A stretch of 64,000 nucleotides of DNA from Thereva unica (Eukaryota > Arthropoda > Insecta > Diptera > Therevidae). A program made the position numbers and the translations under genes. Positions 21,011 to 32,763 of the stretch are shown here, piece by piece (positions within the stretch are counted from its first letter, which is position 1; the number at the start of each line of letters is the position of its first letter). The notes beneath the pieces are model-generated. The model had not been told where the DNA came from. It did no database searches and saw only the letters and a program-made list of their open reading frames with translations. The stretch covers positions 69,363,470 to 69,427,469 of the forward strand of contig OX465284.1 in assembly GCA_949987705.1 (NCBI GenBank), in the 5' to 3' direction.

Positions 21011-21339
21011 TAGATGTAGTTTCACCCAGACAGCTCTCAATATACTTTGGCAGCTTTCTTAGATATAGAAGGCCTCAGGCATTGGCTAGTAGCTATGCTG
21101 AGCTCGAGAATAATCCAAGCGGATTTGAGAACCGAGACTGTAATTAAATAAGACAACAGACGTACACCCCTGTCATTTACCCTTTCTTGTGGTTAGTAAA
21201 GATGAACACACAATACTGCAAAAACTTGGAAAAAGCAGAGCTCAAGTAGTAGGATTTTTCAATCGAGGGACTACTATGATACTTTCTGTCGTCCCCATAA
21301 AAAGTTTTGTGTACGATATAGCCCTATCTTAAGGCCCCC
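21011..21339. other. LINE-derived debris or spacer
   Basis: CTCAATATACTTTGGCAGC after CAACATGCACCGTAG may continue the Jockey RT (QHAxRRGRSTETAL), but too decayed to assign. Confidence 0.3.
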
Positions 21340-21930
21340 TTACACACAGGTCGACGGCAGGCCGTGGCCTGAAAGTTCTCGCCTTGAAGCCAAGTATCGC
21401 CACACACCTCCCCGGCCGCCAACTAGATAAGATCTGCAGCGAAAAAAAGTCGGATGTAAGAGCAAGGCGCGAACTAGAGCATCCACACTCGTATTCGCGC
21501 TTGTTCGGGGGTGTTCACGACGTGAGTCTAGAGCCGCATTAAGGCACATACATATTGGCACAAAAGCAGAAGCGGCTGCCGACTGCGAGAGAATTTCCCA
21601 TACATCTAATTTTTCCGCGCTGCCTGCCCATAGGGTCAGCAAATATGATGGTCCGTGTTTTTTAAAGGTTTTTCCAATCACGAATCTGTTTGTGCATTTA
21701 ATGTTTGCATTGAGGCAACGAACATTTTTGCACTTAAATTAACAGCCTGCTATGCTCATTTGTCGTCTTCGCCAGTGTGTCTGTAGGGAATCATGCTGTC
21801 ACCTGCAGGCCACGGCCTGTCAGGCGTATACCTGAAGTCATCATTCCTCAGTCAGACTGAGTATTGTGGGGCTTTCATCGGGCCGTGCCTGCCGACTTGG
21901 CCTGCCGGCGGCCTGTAAGTAAATAGGGGT
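21340..21930. repeat. Repeat element with GC-rich inverted ends; shared core with 62 kb
   Basis: TTACACACAGGTCGACGGCAGGCC near 21348-21371 is an imperfect complement of GGCCTGCCGGCGGCCTGTAAGTAA near 21900-21923. The core 21475-21660 matches 61950-62130 in the same orientation (GTTCACGRCGTGAGTCTRGAGCCGC, CGACTGCGAGAGA, TTTCCCATACAT). No coding capacity. Probably a non-autonomous DNA element. Confidence 0.5.
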
Positions 21931-24825
21931 TTTAGTGGAGAAACATGTTTTACTTAATTTCACAAAGTTTTCTACATAATTTAAACTGTTTCTTGAGAAA
22001 AAATTTCTACGTGATATTTGGCGAGACCCCCCTCTCCCCATGTGAGTTTGGGTGAGATTAGGCTCGACCCACCCCCTCGGGAAGGTTCGCGACCAGCAAA
22101 CTTTCCTTTCTACATAGGTGCCCTCAACGGCCTCCTATAACAGACGCGGCCGTCCTAATGCAGTCACTCATGAACTAGTAAGTGTTGATGCAGGAAGTTT
22201 AGGTGGTACCCGCAGGGTCTCCCCATCGCATGATCCCGCCGGCAAGCCAGACCTAGTCATTAGACCCGGGATACCGCATGTGTGATGCAGTTTTTTTTAA
22301 TTGTAAAGACAAGGGTTGGATCACCTATCTCTCCTGGCATTTTTTTGTTGCCTTTTCCTGCCTCTTTGAGCCTGGCATTGCACTAAACCCTTATCACAAT
22401 ACGTACATACTACCTACTTTCTACCGCGAATTTGTATTTTTAGAAATCTTTAAATATGTTGGTGGGATCGTTCTTAATTACTATGCCAAACATGAGCCCG
22501 ATTTACTTTTTCACATGTCAGGAATCATGCATCATCGAAATGCAAGTTTTGAATTTGGATCGAAACGCAGAAAGCCTAGAAAACTGTGAGTCTTCTCTCT
22601 AAAAGCATGCACTTCGCACGTGAATACTTCACAGCAATAAAAAAGACAATAAAGTCGAGAAAATACAGCATTCTAACAAAATCCACCAACAATACGTCAA
22701 TTAGCAGCCAACCACCAATTAGAGTTGTCTTTAACATCTTCTCCTCCACTCGAGCAAACAGATCCAGTTTCTCATATATTTACTTTCCCTTCAGCCATTT
22801 CAAAACAGCCACTCTCCACAAGCACACATCCAGTCAACAGAGATTATTTAATTAGAGAAGCAATTACCACCTATAGACCGGCCACAAACGTTCTGGAATT
22901 GTGAAGTGTGTGGCCAACTCGTTCGCAGTCACTCTCTAATCAATTACCTCAATTTGAACGAGCATTTCGAACACCAACAGCAGAAAAAATAAAGAGTCAT
23001 TGAAGAAATTTCACACGTCTCCGCGATGCTGCGCGGTGGCGGCCGGGCGGTACAGACTGCGGTATTTGGACGATGTTCATCGTTAGCAGGTGATGTCGTC
23101 ACTGGGAGGACTCTAGCGGCGCAGATGTGAACCTCGCGGTGTTCATTTTCGCAGAATGAATGAAATGAATTTTAAAAATAAACCCTGTGCCGATTCGAAT
23201 CGGAGCAGGTGCAAATTTTTGTAGTTGCTACTAAATCAGAGTTTTTATCTGATGGTCAGAGCGCGGCGGCATACCTTTCCGCCAGAAATCTCGGCCTCTC
23301 GACCACAGGTAGGAATGACCTCATCACGTTCTGGTTTTTTTGTGGTGTATGTATATTTATATTTGGCTGTGGATTCAGTAGCACGAGTGCGTGCCCAAAA
23401 GTGGACACAGTTAGAGTCGAATCGGTACATAAATGCCACCGAAAACAGAATTCCCTCAGTCATAAATAAACCGTAAAAACGGGTTACCTGCTTGCCGTGG
23501 TTCTGAAGACACCCGAGAATGCTCCCCCTCCCATTCAGAACCAGAAGAGAGAATTTTCCTTCAGGAATTTATTTGAATGCTTCCCAGTGATACTTATGCG
23601 GAGGGTATGCGAATTTAATATGATATAAACCAGACGAGGTGCACGGCATACAAATCACGATCCACCGCCGCCGACTCGGAGCGCTCCAATTGAAATACCT
23701 GACACGTACGTGGATATCCAAGAAGACCAGGTAGGAGAGGACAAAAACACACAATCATAAAAAAGAAAATAAGACCGAGCACAAGAAATAAAAATCGAAA
23801 CCATTACGTTCACGAAATCATGAAATCTAGCCTCGGGATGCGTTCGAGTTTCCTTGCCTCACAAGCGAATCTCTTTCAGCACAGTTGTTGTTGTTGCTGT
23901 GGCTGAGAGGAGAGCTCTTATCTTTTGTTGACTGACTGCTGCCTACCTGTGCTCCCCCTGTGCTGGCCCGCGCAAAGGTTACGATTGCAATCTCCAGAAG
24001 GCTACAACAATTGAATGTTTTACAGATCCGAAACGACGATGATGTGTTGCCCCACAGTCAAAATCGTGTAACTGATATCATGTTAAAGGCGTGATTCCTT
24101 ATCAATTAATCACCTGGACAACCCCGTGCAGTTCTGATGATTTGTTATGTCAAATTAAGTTTTGGCTTTTGATAAATGGAATTTGAAAGGGGAAAGGTTT
24201 CGGTGCGATAAAGGAGTTGTTAAGAGCCTAGTGTTGTGGGTATGATTATCAAGTGTTGTAGGGTAGTAAAGGGTTGTAAAGGGTAGTAAAGGGTTTAGGT
24301 AGTGAGTGAAAGCATTTTGATTGCTTTTAAGGCAGGAAGGATGCAACCACTGGTTACATGCTCACAATATAAGACTCAAGCGTTCGCATAACGAACTAGT
24401 ACTCACTCTTCTTCTTGTTCCCAGGACACTACAGCTTGATTGGGTGTTAGCCACCTACTACATCCCCACATCCACAACTTGCACAAACCGAACCAGCTCC
24501 CACTATAGGTACGATAATCTAAAACTGCGCCTGCTGTAATCGACCATCCCAAACGCGCGTGTCGTTTTACCAAGCGGTCCCCCCTCTGAGTACTAACCAC
24601 GTCCAATGCTGCTTGACCTACGCAATCGAACGAGAACCAGTCTAATGGGTATGCTAATGGCAGCCTTTATGAAAACAATATTTATGCAGCCCTAATCTTT
24701 CATTTGGCATCGGTCTCATTCTAGTGAAATTACGTTAATTCAGATTTCGCGGTTTCATTTGACCCTCAGCTGATGGGATACCGGGTGTAAGATTGTCAGT
24801 CAGACGATTTTTTGAATTATTCGAC
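21931..24825. other. Complex non-coding tract
   Basis: No transposon protein motifs. It contains unique-looking sequence with simple repeats such as TTGTTGTTGTTGC (23884-23897) and a TAGTAAAGGGTTGTAAAGGG tandem at about 24265-24298. No gene is supported. Confidence 0.4.
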
Positions 24826-24850
24826 GATGGAGGTTAGGTTAGGTTAGATA
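24826..24850. repeat. Short GGTTA tandem
   Basis: GGTTAGGTTAGGTTAG at about 24833-24848. It resembles the insect telomere motif TTAGG but has only about three units, too short to signify telomeric DNA. Confidence 0.5.
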
Positions 24851-24889
24851 TGGCGGAGCTTTTTATGTGGCATGGCCAAACTCAGGCAC

Positions 24890-25010
24890 CACCGTTTCTA
24901 CCAATAGTCCGTCACGTCGTTCAACTCATGGTGCAATGTCTAGTAGTAAGCTTGACCTGAAGATAGAAAAAGACCATGAAAGGTTAAGGGTAGTCTGGTG
25001 GACTGAGGAG
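24890..25010 (-). mobile_element. LINE 3' tail remnant, minus strand (dispersed family)
   Basis: AATAGTCCGTCACGTCGTTC and the following CATGGTGCAATGTCTAGTAGTAAGCTTGA are the complement of 57596-57650. Other copies are at 51.7 kb, 55.3 kb and 17.6 kb. Confidence 0.6.
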
Positions 25011-25254
25011 GAGGCAGTGTTCCGGGTGAGTCACAATCGTCAGAGCTAGGGGGAGACAGTCTTATTAAAGTGTTATGCCTCTTGAAACAAGTAAATCACG
25101 CTAACCAGCCGTCAAAGGCTGTGTCGAGAACAGAACCAGACTGCCTGGAGAACAAGCAGGTACACCGACCGCTAGGTGAAGACAAGACTTAAGCAGAAAT
25201 TTGGTACCATATTATTAATCGGCTAAGCCGGCGAGATGCCGTTGGTTTCAGCTC
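25011..25254. other. LINE-derived debris
   Basis: AAATTTGGTACCATATTATT at 25196-25215 resembles AAAATTGGTACGCTGTTACT downstream of the LINE end at 47.7 kb; otherwise unassigned. Confidence 0.35.
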
Positions 25255-27540
25255 ATACACTTAGGCCAAAAGGATAGGCCCAATATGATGCCATAGTGAT
25301 CCCACTGTAAACCTTAGGGTTGGGCAGAGCCTGAGGAAATGTAGTAGACTTACCTCCTCGTCCGGATTCTTACAGCTTCTGTAAAAATCGTAGGCCTCAA
25401 GACCTAGACGGGTCGCATGCTTCTCCATCAGACTTATCTCCCGAGGCTGGCTAAGTAGTGCAGGTGCATTTATTAATGCCAATGCTTTTTCTCTTGTTGC
25501 ATTGTGTGCTGTTTGCATCGGAATTCAAAAGTGGCCCCAGGCATACCAACCTTTTCCTTTGCTGGAAATAGAGTGGCGGTCGTGCCTTTCCTAGTCAGTT
25601 CGTCAGCTTTACAATTTCCCTCTATATTTCGGTGACCTTAGGAGCAAGGTCCTGAACAGTTGAGCCATCTCGTTAAGAGATGTGCGGCATTCAGAGATTG
25701 CATTAGCGCTGTTTGTGGAAGAGCGCAGGGCTTTCTTGGCCAGGATTACTCCGAAATATCTGGCACTGTTGTTAAATTTGAGCCTAAAGTTTATTAAGCC
25801 GGCGGATGTTAAAGGTGGGGTTTTATACCTCCTTGTGAAGAGGACCAGTTCCGTTTTTACTGGGTTAACGTTGAGTCCGCGGGTTCAGCTTGAGAGAATT
25901 TGCAACGCCGCCCATGAGATCGCAGAGGACTTGATGAAATTTTCCTTTTGTGATGATAACAATGTCATACACGAACGCTAATACGTGGTGTCCCACTCTT
26001 TCCAGGCGTTGCAACAGCTGATTCACAACCACGACCCATAGAGAAGGGGAAAGTACTCCACCTTGCGGGGTGCCTCGCCCTTCGGACCGAGCAGTCGACA
26101 AAGCTTGAGCTCACCATCCCTCCTGTAAGCATTTGATGGATGAGCGACGCTGGCCAAGGCCAGGGTTGTGACGTCCGTGAGCACGTTGTTAAACGCCCCC
26201 TCTATGTCAAGGAAAGCTACGAATGTATAATCTTTAGCCCCGAGTGAAGGGCAGTATCCGTAAATCTTCCTTTTGTAGAGGCGTGCTGCGTGCCAGAGAG
26301 TTCCAAGGTTGGTATGGTCTGTCTCAGGTATATTTTAATTAGTCTTTCTAGAGGGTTCCATTAAAAGAATGATAGGCTGTCATTGGGTGTTGAAGGGGAG
26401 GCTTTTCCTGCCTTGGGTATAAAGACCACTTCTCTTTCCAACTAGAGAGAATACAATTAATCTGAAGGCACCCGGTAACCATGGCCTGCAACCAAGGCAT
26501 GATATGACTAAGGGTGCGATGCAGTTGTGCCCGCACTATGCCCTCAGGGCCTGGTGATTTATAGAGCTATAAGGTGCCTACAGCCCATTCAATTCTCACT
26601 CTGTTTATGATGGATTTGACCAGCTGTGGTGAAGCTGGAGGGTTTGTCGCGATGCTTGTCTCAGCCGCAGTACTACTCAAGAAGTGAAGTGTCCTGTCCA
26701 TGAGTAGTGCCAGAAATTCTTCGCTTGAGTCGCCGTTTTCTTCGCGTAAGTAACTAAGCATTATTGGCTCCTTAGTAAGTATTTTACGTAGCCTTGAGGC
26801 TTCCGACTTGGACTCTATACTGCTGCAAAAGGTAGCCCAGGAGGTACGTTTAGGCTTCCTTATTTCCATTTTGTATCTCTTCAGCTGCGACTTTTTGCAG
26901 CCTCAGGAGGTTGCGCCGTTGCTGCGTCTAGCTGAATTAAATTCAGTTCAGTTTCAGGCTCGCGAGACCACAATGGGGTTTGGAAGCCTCTTTGTGCGGT
27001 GTGTTTTGACAAAGTTTGTTTAAGGCGTAGGTGCATTGTTCTGTGAAAATGTCCACAATGCTTTCAAGTTGTTCTCGGCTTTTGGGAATACAGGGTGGCT
27101 TAGAGACAAGGTTCTTTGCGAATAGACTAGTATAGTAACCCAAATTTGTCTTTCTGAGGTTTTTCTTTTTAGAAGGGATGGTTGGGCTAGGCTAGAGTAT
27201 TGCAGATGAACCTCTATAAACCTGTGGGAAAGAGTGTTTCTTCTAGACCTTCCAAGCCAGTATTTAGTCGGAGTGACAGTCCTAGGCAAATGTTATGTGC
27301 AGCACTTTCTTTCTGTTTTTGGTAACAAAGGTGGGGTCATTTCTCTTGTTACAGATTGCAAGCCTAGTGCCTATCAGGTAGTTAAAAATAGCTTCTCCTC
27401 GGCCATAGGTGTACGTGCTACCTCATCGTGTAATTGTGTATGGTGTGCATTTGCATCCCCTCCTATAACCAGGACCATGGTAGCATCGGTGTATCTTTAC
27501 CAGGTCCTGCTCGAAAGGCAGGCTTTTTCTCCTTAAGGCA
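25255..27540 (-). mobile_element. Jockey-type LINE, minus strand, degenerate
   Basis: Reading from high to low coordinates: the endonuclease end (about 27480-27290; GEAIFNYLIGTRLAICN, then PTFVTKNRKKVLHITFA); the linker WATFCSSIESKSEASRLRKI and LSYLREENGDSSEEFLALLM (26869-26600); RT motif entry SPGPEGIVRAQLHRTLSH (about 26560-26500); and RT core TPQGGVLSPSLWVVVVNQLL (about 26070-26010) followed by AFVYDIVII in place of the YADD box (about 25985-25960). It would encode a target-primed reverse transcriptase; the copy has several frameshifts, stops and a damaged active site. Confidence 0.8.
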
Positions 27541-27589
27541 AAGCCTGCAGGTGGGGTTGTCCGCTCTTACAATCGCTTGTAAATGTTAA
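27541..27589. other. Junction between LINE and mariner remnants
   Basis: Short spacer. Confidence 0.3.
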
Positions 27590-27800
27590 TTCAGGACGCA
27601 AGTGTTCGGTAAACAAGAAAAAATTGTCCTGACATCGACAATCAAAGGAAAAGGGTTTGTTTTCCACCACTGCGATGCTCGGGTATACACTTTTTTAATG
27701 AATCGTCTCGAGTTCGCGGTTGAGAACTTTTCATTCATCCACCGCATAGTCCAGACATAGCACCCTCTGACCATCACTTGGCCCGATCTCTTGGTCTAAT
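27590..27800 (+). pseudogene. mariner transposase remnant (C-terminal DDE part)
   Basis: FVFHHCDARVYTFLMNRLEF (about 27656-27715) corresponds to the HHDNARPHT region with the second catalytic aspartate of mariner transposases. It is followed by HPPHSPDIAPSDHHLARSLG (27738-27797), the highly conserved HPPYSPDLAPSDYHLFRSL block with the third. The two blocks lie at the expected distance. The N-terminus and ends are absent. Confidence 0.8.
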
Positions 27801-30600
27801 CTCGCCTCAAAACAACCACTTATGCTTGCCAACAAACTACAAAACCACATCAATTTCCCGAATGCTTTTAAGCAATTACACTGTCAGACCCCGAAATTTT
27901 ACTTCTGCTTCCTCCCAACAACCTTTAATTATGGCCATTCTACCTTTTCATCACTTATAAAAACACTGTTAAAATTACATGGAAATGATGATTGTTTTCG
28001 TTCTCAATTTAACTCGCATAACGAATTACCGGGCCAAGAAAAAAGCCACATTCGAGCCAACCAACAAGTAATAAACACTCAATAACACACCGCATCTTCA
28101 GAATATTCAATTTACCTGCAAAAAAAACAACAACAACAAAAAATGAGACAACAACAACAAAACATTATATTCAGATCGTGACTTACCACAATTCCCTCAA
28201 CTGAAGCCGAAATACCTGAGAGGTTTTGTTGTGTTTTTTTGGTGAGTGAGTGAGTGAACCAGGTGCTAAAATTAATGTTTATTGCGGTTGAAACCATGCC
28301 AAGGAAACTCTAAAGCCTCGAAGCTGTCTTCTCACTTTTTCTTCGGAGAGAAAGGTGGGATCAGCATAAGAAGTCCGCCACAGCACGTCCTCTGGCCATG
28401 ATGTGTGTCCATCCACATGCACTCTCGCGTAAGACATTCCCGACTCGCTGTTATCTGGCGACCACTTATTGGAATTGACAGTCCGAACACGCGGAAGATA
28501 AAATCAACTCTTTGGTCAACCGTCGATCAGTCGAGGCATTCCTTGACGTTTGCCTCAAAGAAAGACGACCGCGACGACACAGTCCTCAAGAGGCCGCGCC
28601 GGGGAGGCCGGGTGGTGGTCGGGCTGCGAGGCGACTATTACCGGGCTGGTCGTAAATTGGCCAGTTTAAGGTGCATATAAACCGCTCGATACCCATCAAA
28701 GTGCCTGAGATATTAGCTACAAATTAACTAAGCCCAGATTGGATATATCCGATAAAACTGGTATCGATTACCCGCGGACTTTATGCCCTCCTCTGCAGCG
28801 GCTGATGGCGGGCCTTTAATTGACTCGCAAAGACACTGTTGCATGGAAATCGCAGTAATTTACGTTTATTGTAATTTTATGCAATTTGATGTAATTTTAG
28901 TGTGGAATTAAGGTGAAAATTGACAGCCGAGATCGCAGCAATTGAAACTAATTTACTGTTGATGCTTGACAACCGGAAATTATGAGGAAGTCCTGCCAGT
29001 AATTGGCCGGGCCGCCAGCTCTCCCGCGACAATGTGCACCTGCACCTGACATAATTGCCGGTGTGTGCGCCCTGGTCGTCGGGCAGTCCATTAATTTACG
29101 TGTCAGCCTTTATTGAGCATAAACTCATCCTTAATGATCATAAATTTGCCTCAGATTTGTGCTCTTGACCGAAATCGAGTTAAGCTCGACGGGATTTGCT
29201 TAAGACGCCTGAGAATCAATTAGAGCCTATCCCTTGGGGGCTGGCCGGGCCCGGTGGTGCTGCACATCCCATGCTGCCGGGGCATGTCTGACGGAGCACA
29301 CCGTAGGCCAATTACATCGGCCGGCACTGTCCGGGCCATATCCACATATTCGCAGGCAAGGAGCCCATAATTCAATGGACTTGGAAGGCATTACCCCAAG
29401 GCTCCCAAGACAATGTCCAATTTTCAATTCCATTCGAAGACTTAATCTGGCTTGTCGGGCTCGGTGCACGTAGCCGTAGCACATGGCAGTGCCCGTTCTG
29501 GCACTCGGGTGCACTGCAATCCTATATGCACATCCATATTCCAGATTCAGGTTGCAGGTTGCATTTGCATGTACTTATGGTCTTCCATGTCTGAAAGGCC
29601 TCCTCCCCTGCACCAGCCCAGGTCCAGCTCGCATCTATCCGCAAATCCTACGTGAAACACAGCCTCCAGCCCGGACCGTGTTGGCTTACTTCTGCCGGCG
29701 GCCCCGCAGAGCCGAGGCTTAATTATAATTAGTCGACGGATTATGCCGGGCTAATATGGAATTGATGTCGGCACAAATAAGGCCAGATAAAGTGGATATG
29801 GCTCGGCATTTATGGCGTGCGATGGCAATGCTACCTGCTGTTCATTAAATCAATTAGTTTCTCAGCGCTAGGAGAGCATGCGATTTCCTTCGTTTTTGCT
29901 AAATCGGTCCGCGAGTTTTGCAGAAAAATTTCTTCGTCTTGCGTCGCATGGTGGCTGGCTTTATATGGACGCAATCTGAATGGTAACACGTCGCTTGCAG
30001 CATAACAGCGCGACGAAGACCGCTCCAACGACCGACCTGGTGTGAATCGTAATCAAAAGTTTCGAATTACTTAATGCGCTTCCAATCATACTCTCCGGTG
30101 TGTTGAGTGGCCGAGTGGATACCTGGCGATAGCCCGGGAATAAAAAAGCGGCCTAGACATGGTCGGTCCCCCCAATGGGAGTAGACCAGTTGTGGGCTCT
30201 GATTGGAATTTGCGGACAATTTAATTACGACTGTGAGAATGAGCGATATGTCAACTGCTGTGTGGATGTTCCTCTTAATGGTTGTCATTTACAATTTCTT
30301 GTGTGTGACTGTTTTTCAATCGGTTCTAGTTAATCGGTTTTTTTCTACATTGTAAAATGCTGATCTTGAACGATGTTTAATTAATGTCCATTTCTTTGCA
30401 CGGGTAATAGAATCATTAGATTGCATATTGATGATTGAATGTGGATTTTATCTTTATGGAGCGTGGCTAATTAATAATCTGAATGTATTAGACGTTATCA
30501 GACCATCTGCTCGAGTGGTCATTAGTACATTGAAAATGATTGAGGACTTTGCTTGGAGAAGTGCCGTTATTTGCTAGAATGTCCACAATCAGCATGCATA
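27801..30600. other. Complex non-coding tract, possible regulatory DNA
   Basis: No repeat-element proteins. 28108-28160 is a CAA-rich simple repeat. 28700-30060 is rich in TAATT, TTTAT and ATAAA words (for example CCATTAATTTACG and CTTAATGATCATAAATTTGCC around 29088-29150), the sort of composition seen in fly enhancers and conserved non-coding DNA. Its function is inferred only from composition. Confidence 0.35.
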
Positions 30601-30926
30601 TTATGGTTTTCTGATGTAGAGGGATACGTCGATGAACGGCTTAAATATGTCTAAGTCTTCTAAAGGAAGCATTCTGCAAAGCTTATAGGAAGTACCAAGT
30701 CCGCCGTCGTATAGTCCCAAATCCATGGTGTGAAAGGAGGAGGTTGGTCGTCCTGCCAAATTACCCAGAATCGGGAAACCGCAGAAACTAGGCAAGAAGC
30801 CGCATGGATACACGAACCAACTATTAACGAAATAATGCCACTGCATTAGGGGCAGACGATGCGCCAGCACTGGAGACCAAGCATGCGGGTGAGCAGTGCC
30901 GAACACCCAAATTAGTCACACCGAAA
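30601..30926. other. Unassigned; may be the 5' part of the following LINE
   Basis: A minus-strand frame (30601-30906, 101 aa) has no family resemblance and may be fortuitous. The position just ahead of the LINE endonuclease suggests LINE 5' sequence. Confidence 0.3.
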
Positions 30927-32393
30927 ATGGAGATTCAATTCGCCGCGCGGAATGTACGAACAGGACATCACGTAGGTCAAAAGAAAAACATTGCATTGCA
31001 AAATATCAGTTTCTACGCTGTGGGAACTACGACTTACCGGATCTGGGACATTGATGATCGTCCCGCCAGCAATCGACGAAACGATGACGCTTTACTATTC
31101 TGGTGGTGAAGACACAAGAGGCCGGCGTTGGGTTTATGGTCGACCGACGGGCTGCCAGCAGCTTTATCTAAATGCAACCGATATCTGCGTGTTTGGAGAT
31201 TATAACCATCGGTGGAACGATCAAGACCCATGTTGTATCCGTTTATGCGCCAATCGAGAATATCAGCGACGCAAACAAGGGCGAATTTTACGATCAGCTT
31301 CAACAGACGCTGGATACGATACCTCGAACCGAATTAATCATACTCGCGGGGGACTTCAATGCACATTCAGGAGCAGATCGGACCGGCTGGGAAGGAACGA
31401 TACGCAAATTCGGACACGGAGTAATTAACGGCAACGGCTTAGGCCTCCTTTCATTCGCAGCGTCAGACAATTTGAACGTTGACAACAGCATCTTCCGACA
31501 TCCACTCAAATACCAACTTATCTGGCGAAATCAGGCGGCGCTCGCAACTCAGGACGATATCGATGTAGAAGAAAGGCAATTGATCGGAGTCCATTGTGGG
31601 GTGTGCAATGGAGTTGTGTCCACCTATCCGTAAACGGACGCAGCCATGGAAAATGAAATCGGAACGAGAAGCGTACTGGAATAACGTTACGGCCGACATG
31701 GAAGAAGCGGCGTTGAGGCACCAGAACCGGACGCTGTACCAGACCGCCGAATTGTCTCATTATCTGTCGAACTTCTTTGTTCAATCGTCGGTATTGTTCG
31801 AAATCAACGTATTTCATTCATTTCAACTGACCGACGAGGTCCAGACAGCTGACGAGATCCATATCTGCCACAACAAACGACAACATCTAAAAATTGGATG
31901 GAACTTGCCCTTATAGGGGCCTGCAGCGGTGTTATGTATATAACCACGATTCGCCACACGGTCCAGCACTAGATTATCACAGCCGACGAGTAAGTTTTTC
32001 GATACTGAACAGACAGTTCGAAAATTTTCAATAAAAACGCTGAAAATTGGAATTGGAACTTCTCCAATTGTCGTGCGCTGACTCAACCAGCAGCGTTCGT
32101 ATTCGAAGCGACTTATCAGAGGTTTTCCCGATTCAAACGGGTTTCCAAAAAGGAGACGTCACTTCTCTTCAACGTTGTAATCGCCGCGATAATGCGTGAA
32201 ACATTCGACGGACGACGCGGAGTTCGATACGACGACACTAACTTCGTAACCGACTTGATGTCCGCCGACGATAGCGCCGTCTTCTCCGACACGGATGCCA
32301 AAGTAACGGACATCTTATAAGACATTTCCCGCATCGTCCAGTAAAAGATCAATGCTGAAAAGACCAAAATGTTCACAACGGACGGAACGAAGG
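30927..32393 (+). mobile_element. RTE-like LINE, left part (endonuclease to RT), split by the BEL insertion
   Basis: Fragments in changing frames give ARNVRTGHHVGQKK (start of the endonuclease), GTLMIVPPAIDETMTLYYSG, then KTHVVSVYAPIENISDANKG and ELIILAGDFNAHSGADRTGW (31230-31400), the APE-type endonuclease core with GDFNAH. Later KMKSEREAYWNNVTADMEEAALRH (31660-31740) is the linker. The RT ends with QKGDVTS and LMSADDSAVFSDTDAKV (32250-32310), which holds the active-site ADD box. The reading breaks at 32398 where the BEL LTR starts and resumes after 38372. Many frameshifts. Confidence 0.82.
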
Positions 32394-32398
32394 CCAGT
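32394..32398. repeat. BEL target-site duplication, left
   Basis: CCAGT, repeated at 38368-38372. Confidence 0.9.
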
Positions 32399-32654
32399 TG
32401 TTAAAAATGTTGTCAACTTAGGTGTTATCAGAAAACACACTGAAACAGGAAGCCTTGACTTGTGAAAAAAACGAATGAGGCTTGGAAAATGAATTGTCAG
32501 AAGGGAGAAAAAACTCTTAAAGGACAGTTCATTCTGCCTCTAAAGAAATCCCTTTTAATATAATAATATTGAAAATAAATAAAACATTAAATAAATTATA
32601 AATATTTTATCGGAGCAAAGTTGTTTGATTTGCAACAAAAGTTTGATCGCAACA
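32399..32654 (+). repeat. BEL 5' LTR
   Basis: 256 bp, TG...CA ends. An A/T-rich stretch with overlapping AATAAA signals (GAAAATAAATAAAAC near its centre) would serve for polyadenylation in the 3' copy. Confidence 0.93.
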
Positions 32655-32763
32655 AAAGCTTTAAGAGTTTTTTCTGTTTTGGCAAATTAATCTTTGATTT
32701 CAGGTTGATTTAGATTTGAAGAATCGAATTTCGCGATTTCTTCAAGAGATACGAGCTTCCAAT

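Noticed and set aside
24833..24848. TTAGG-like tandem suggesting a telomere
   Set aside because: Only about three units in an internal repeat-rich region.
29227..29722. Several 60-95-codon frames on both strands
   Set aside because: Same reason: overlapping, low-complexity, no family resemblance.
30601..30906. 101-codon minus-strand frame
   Set aside because: No recognisable domain and it lies directly ahead of a plus-strand LINE; probably fortuitous.
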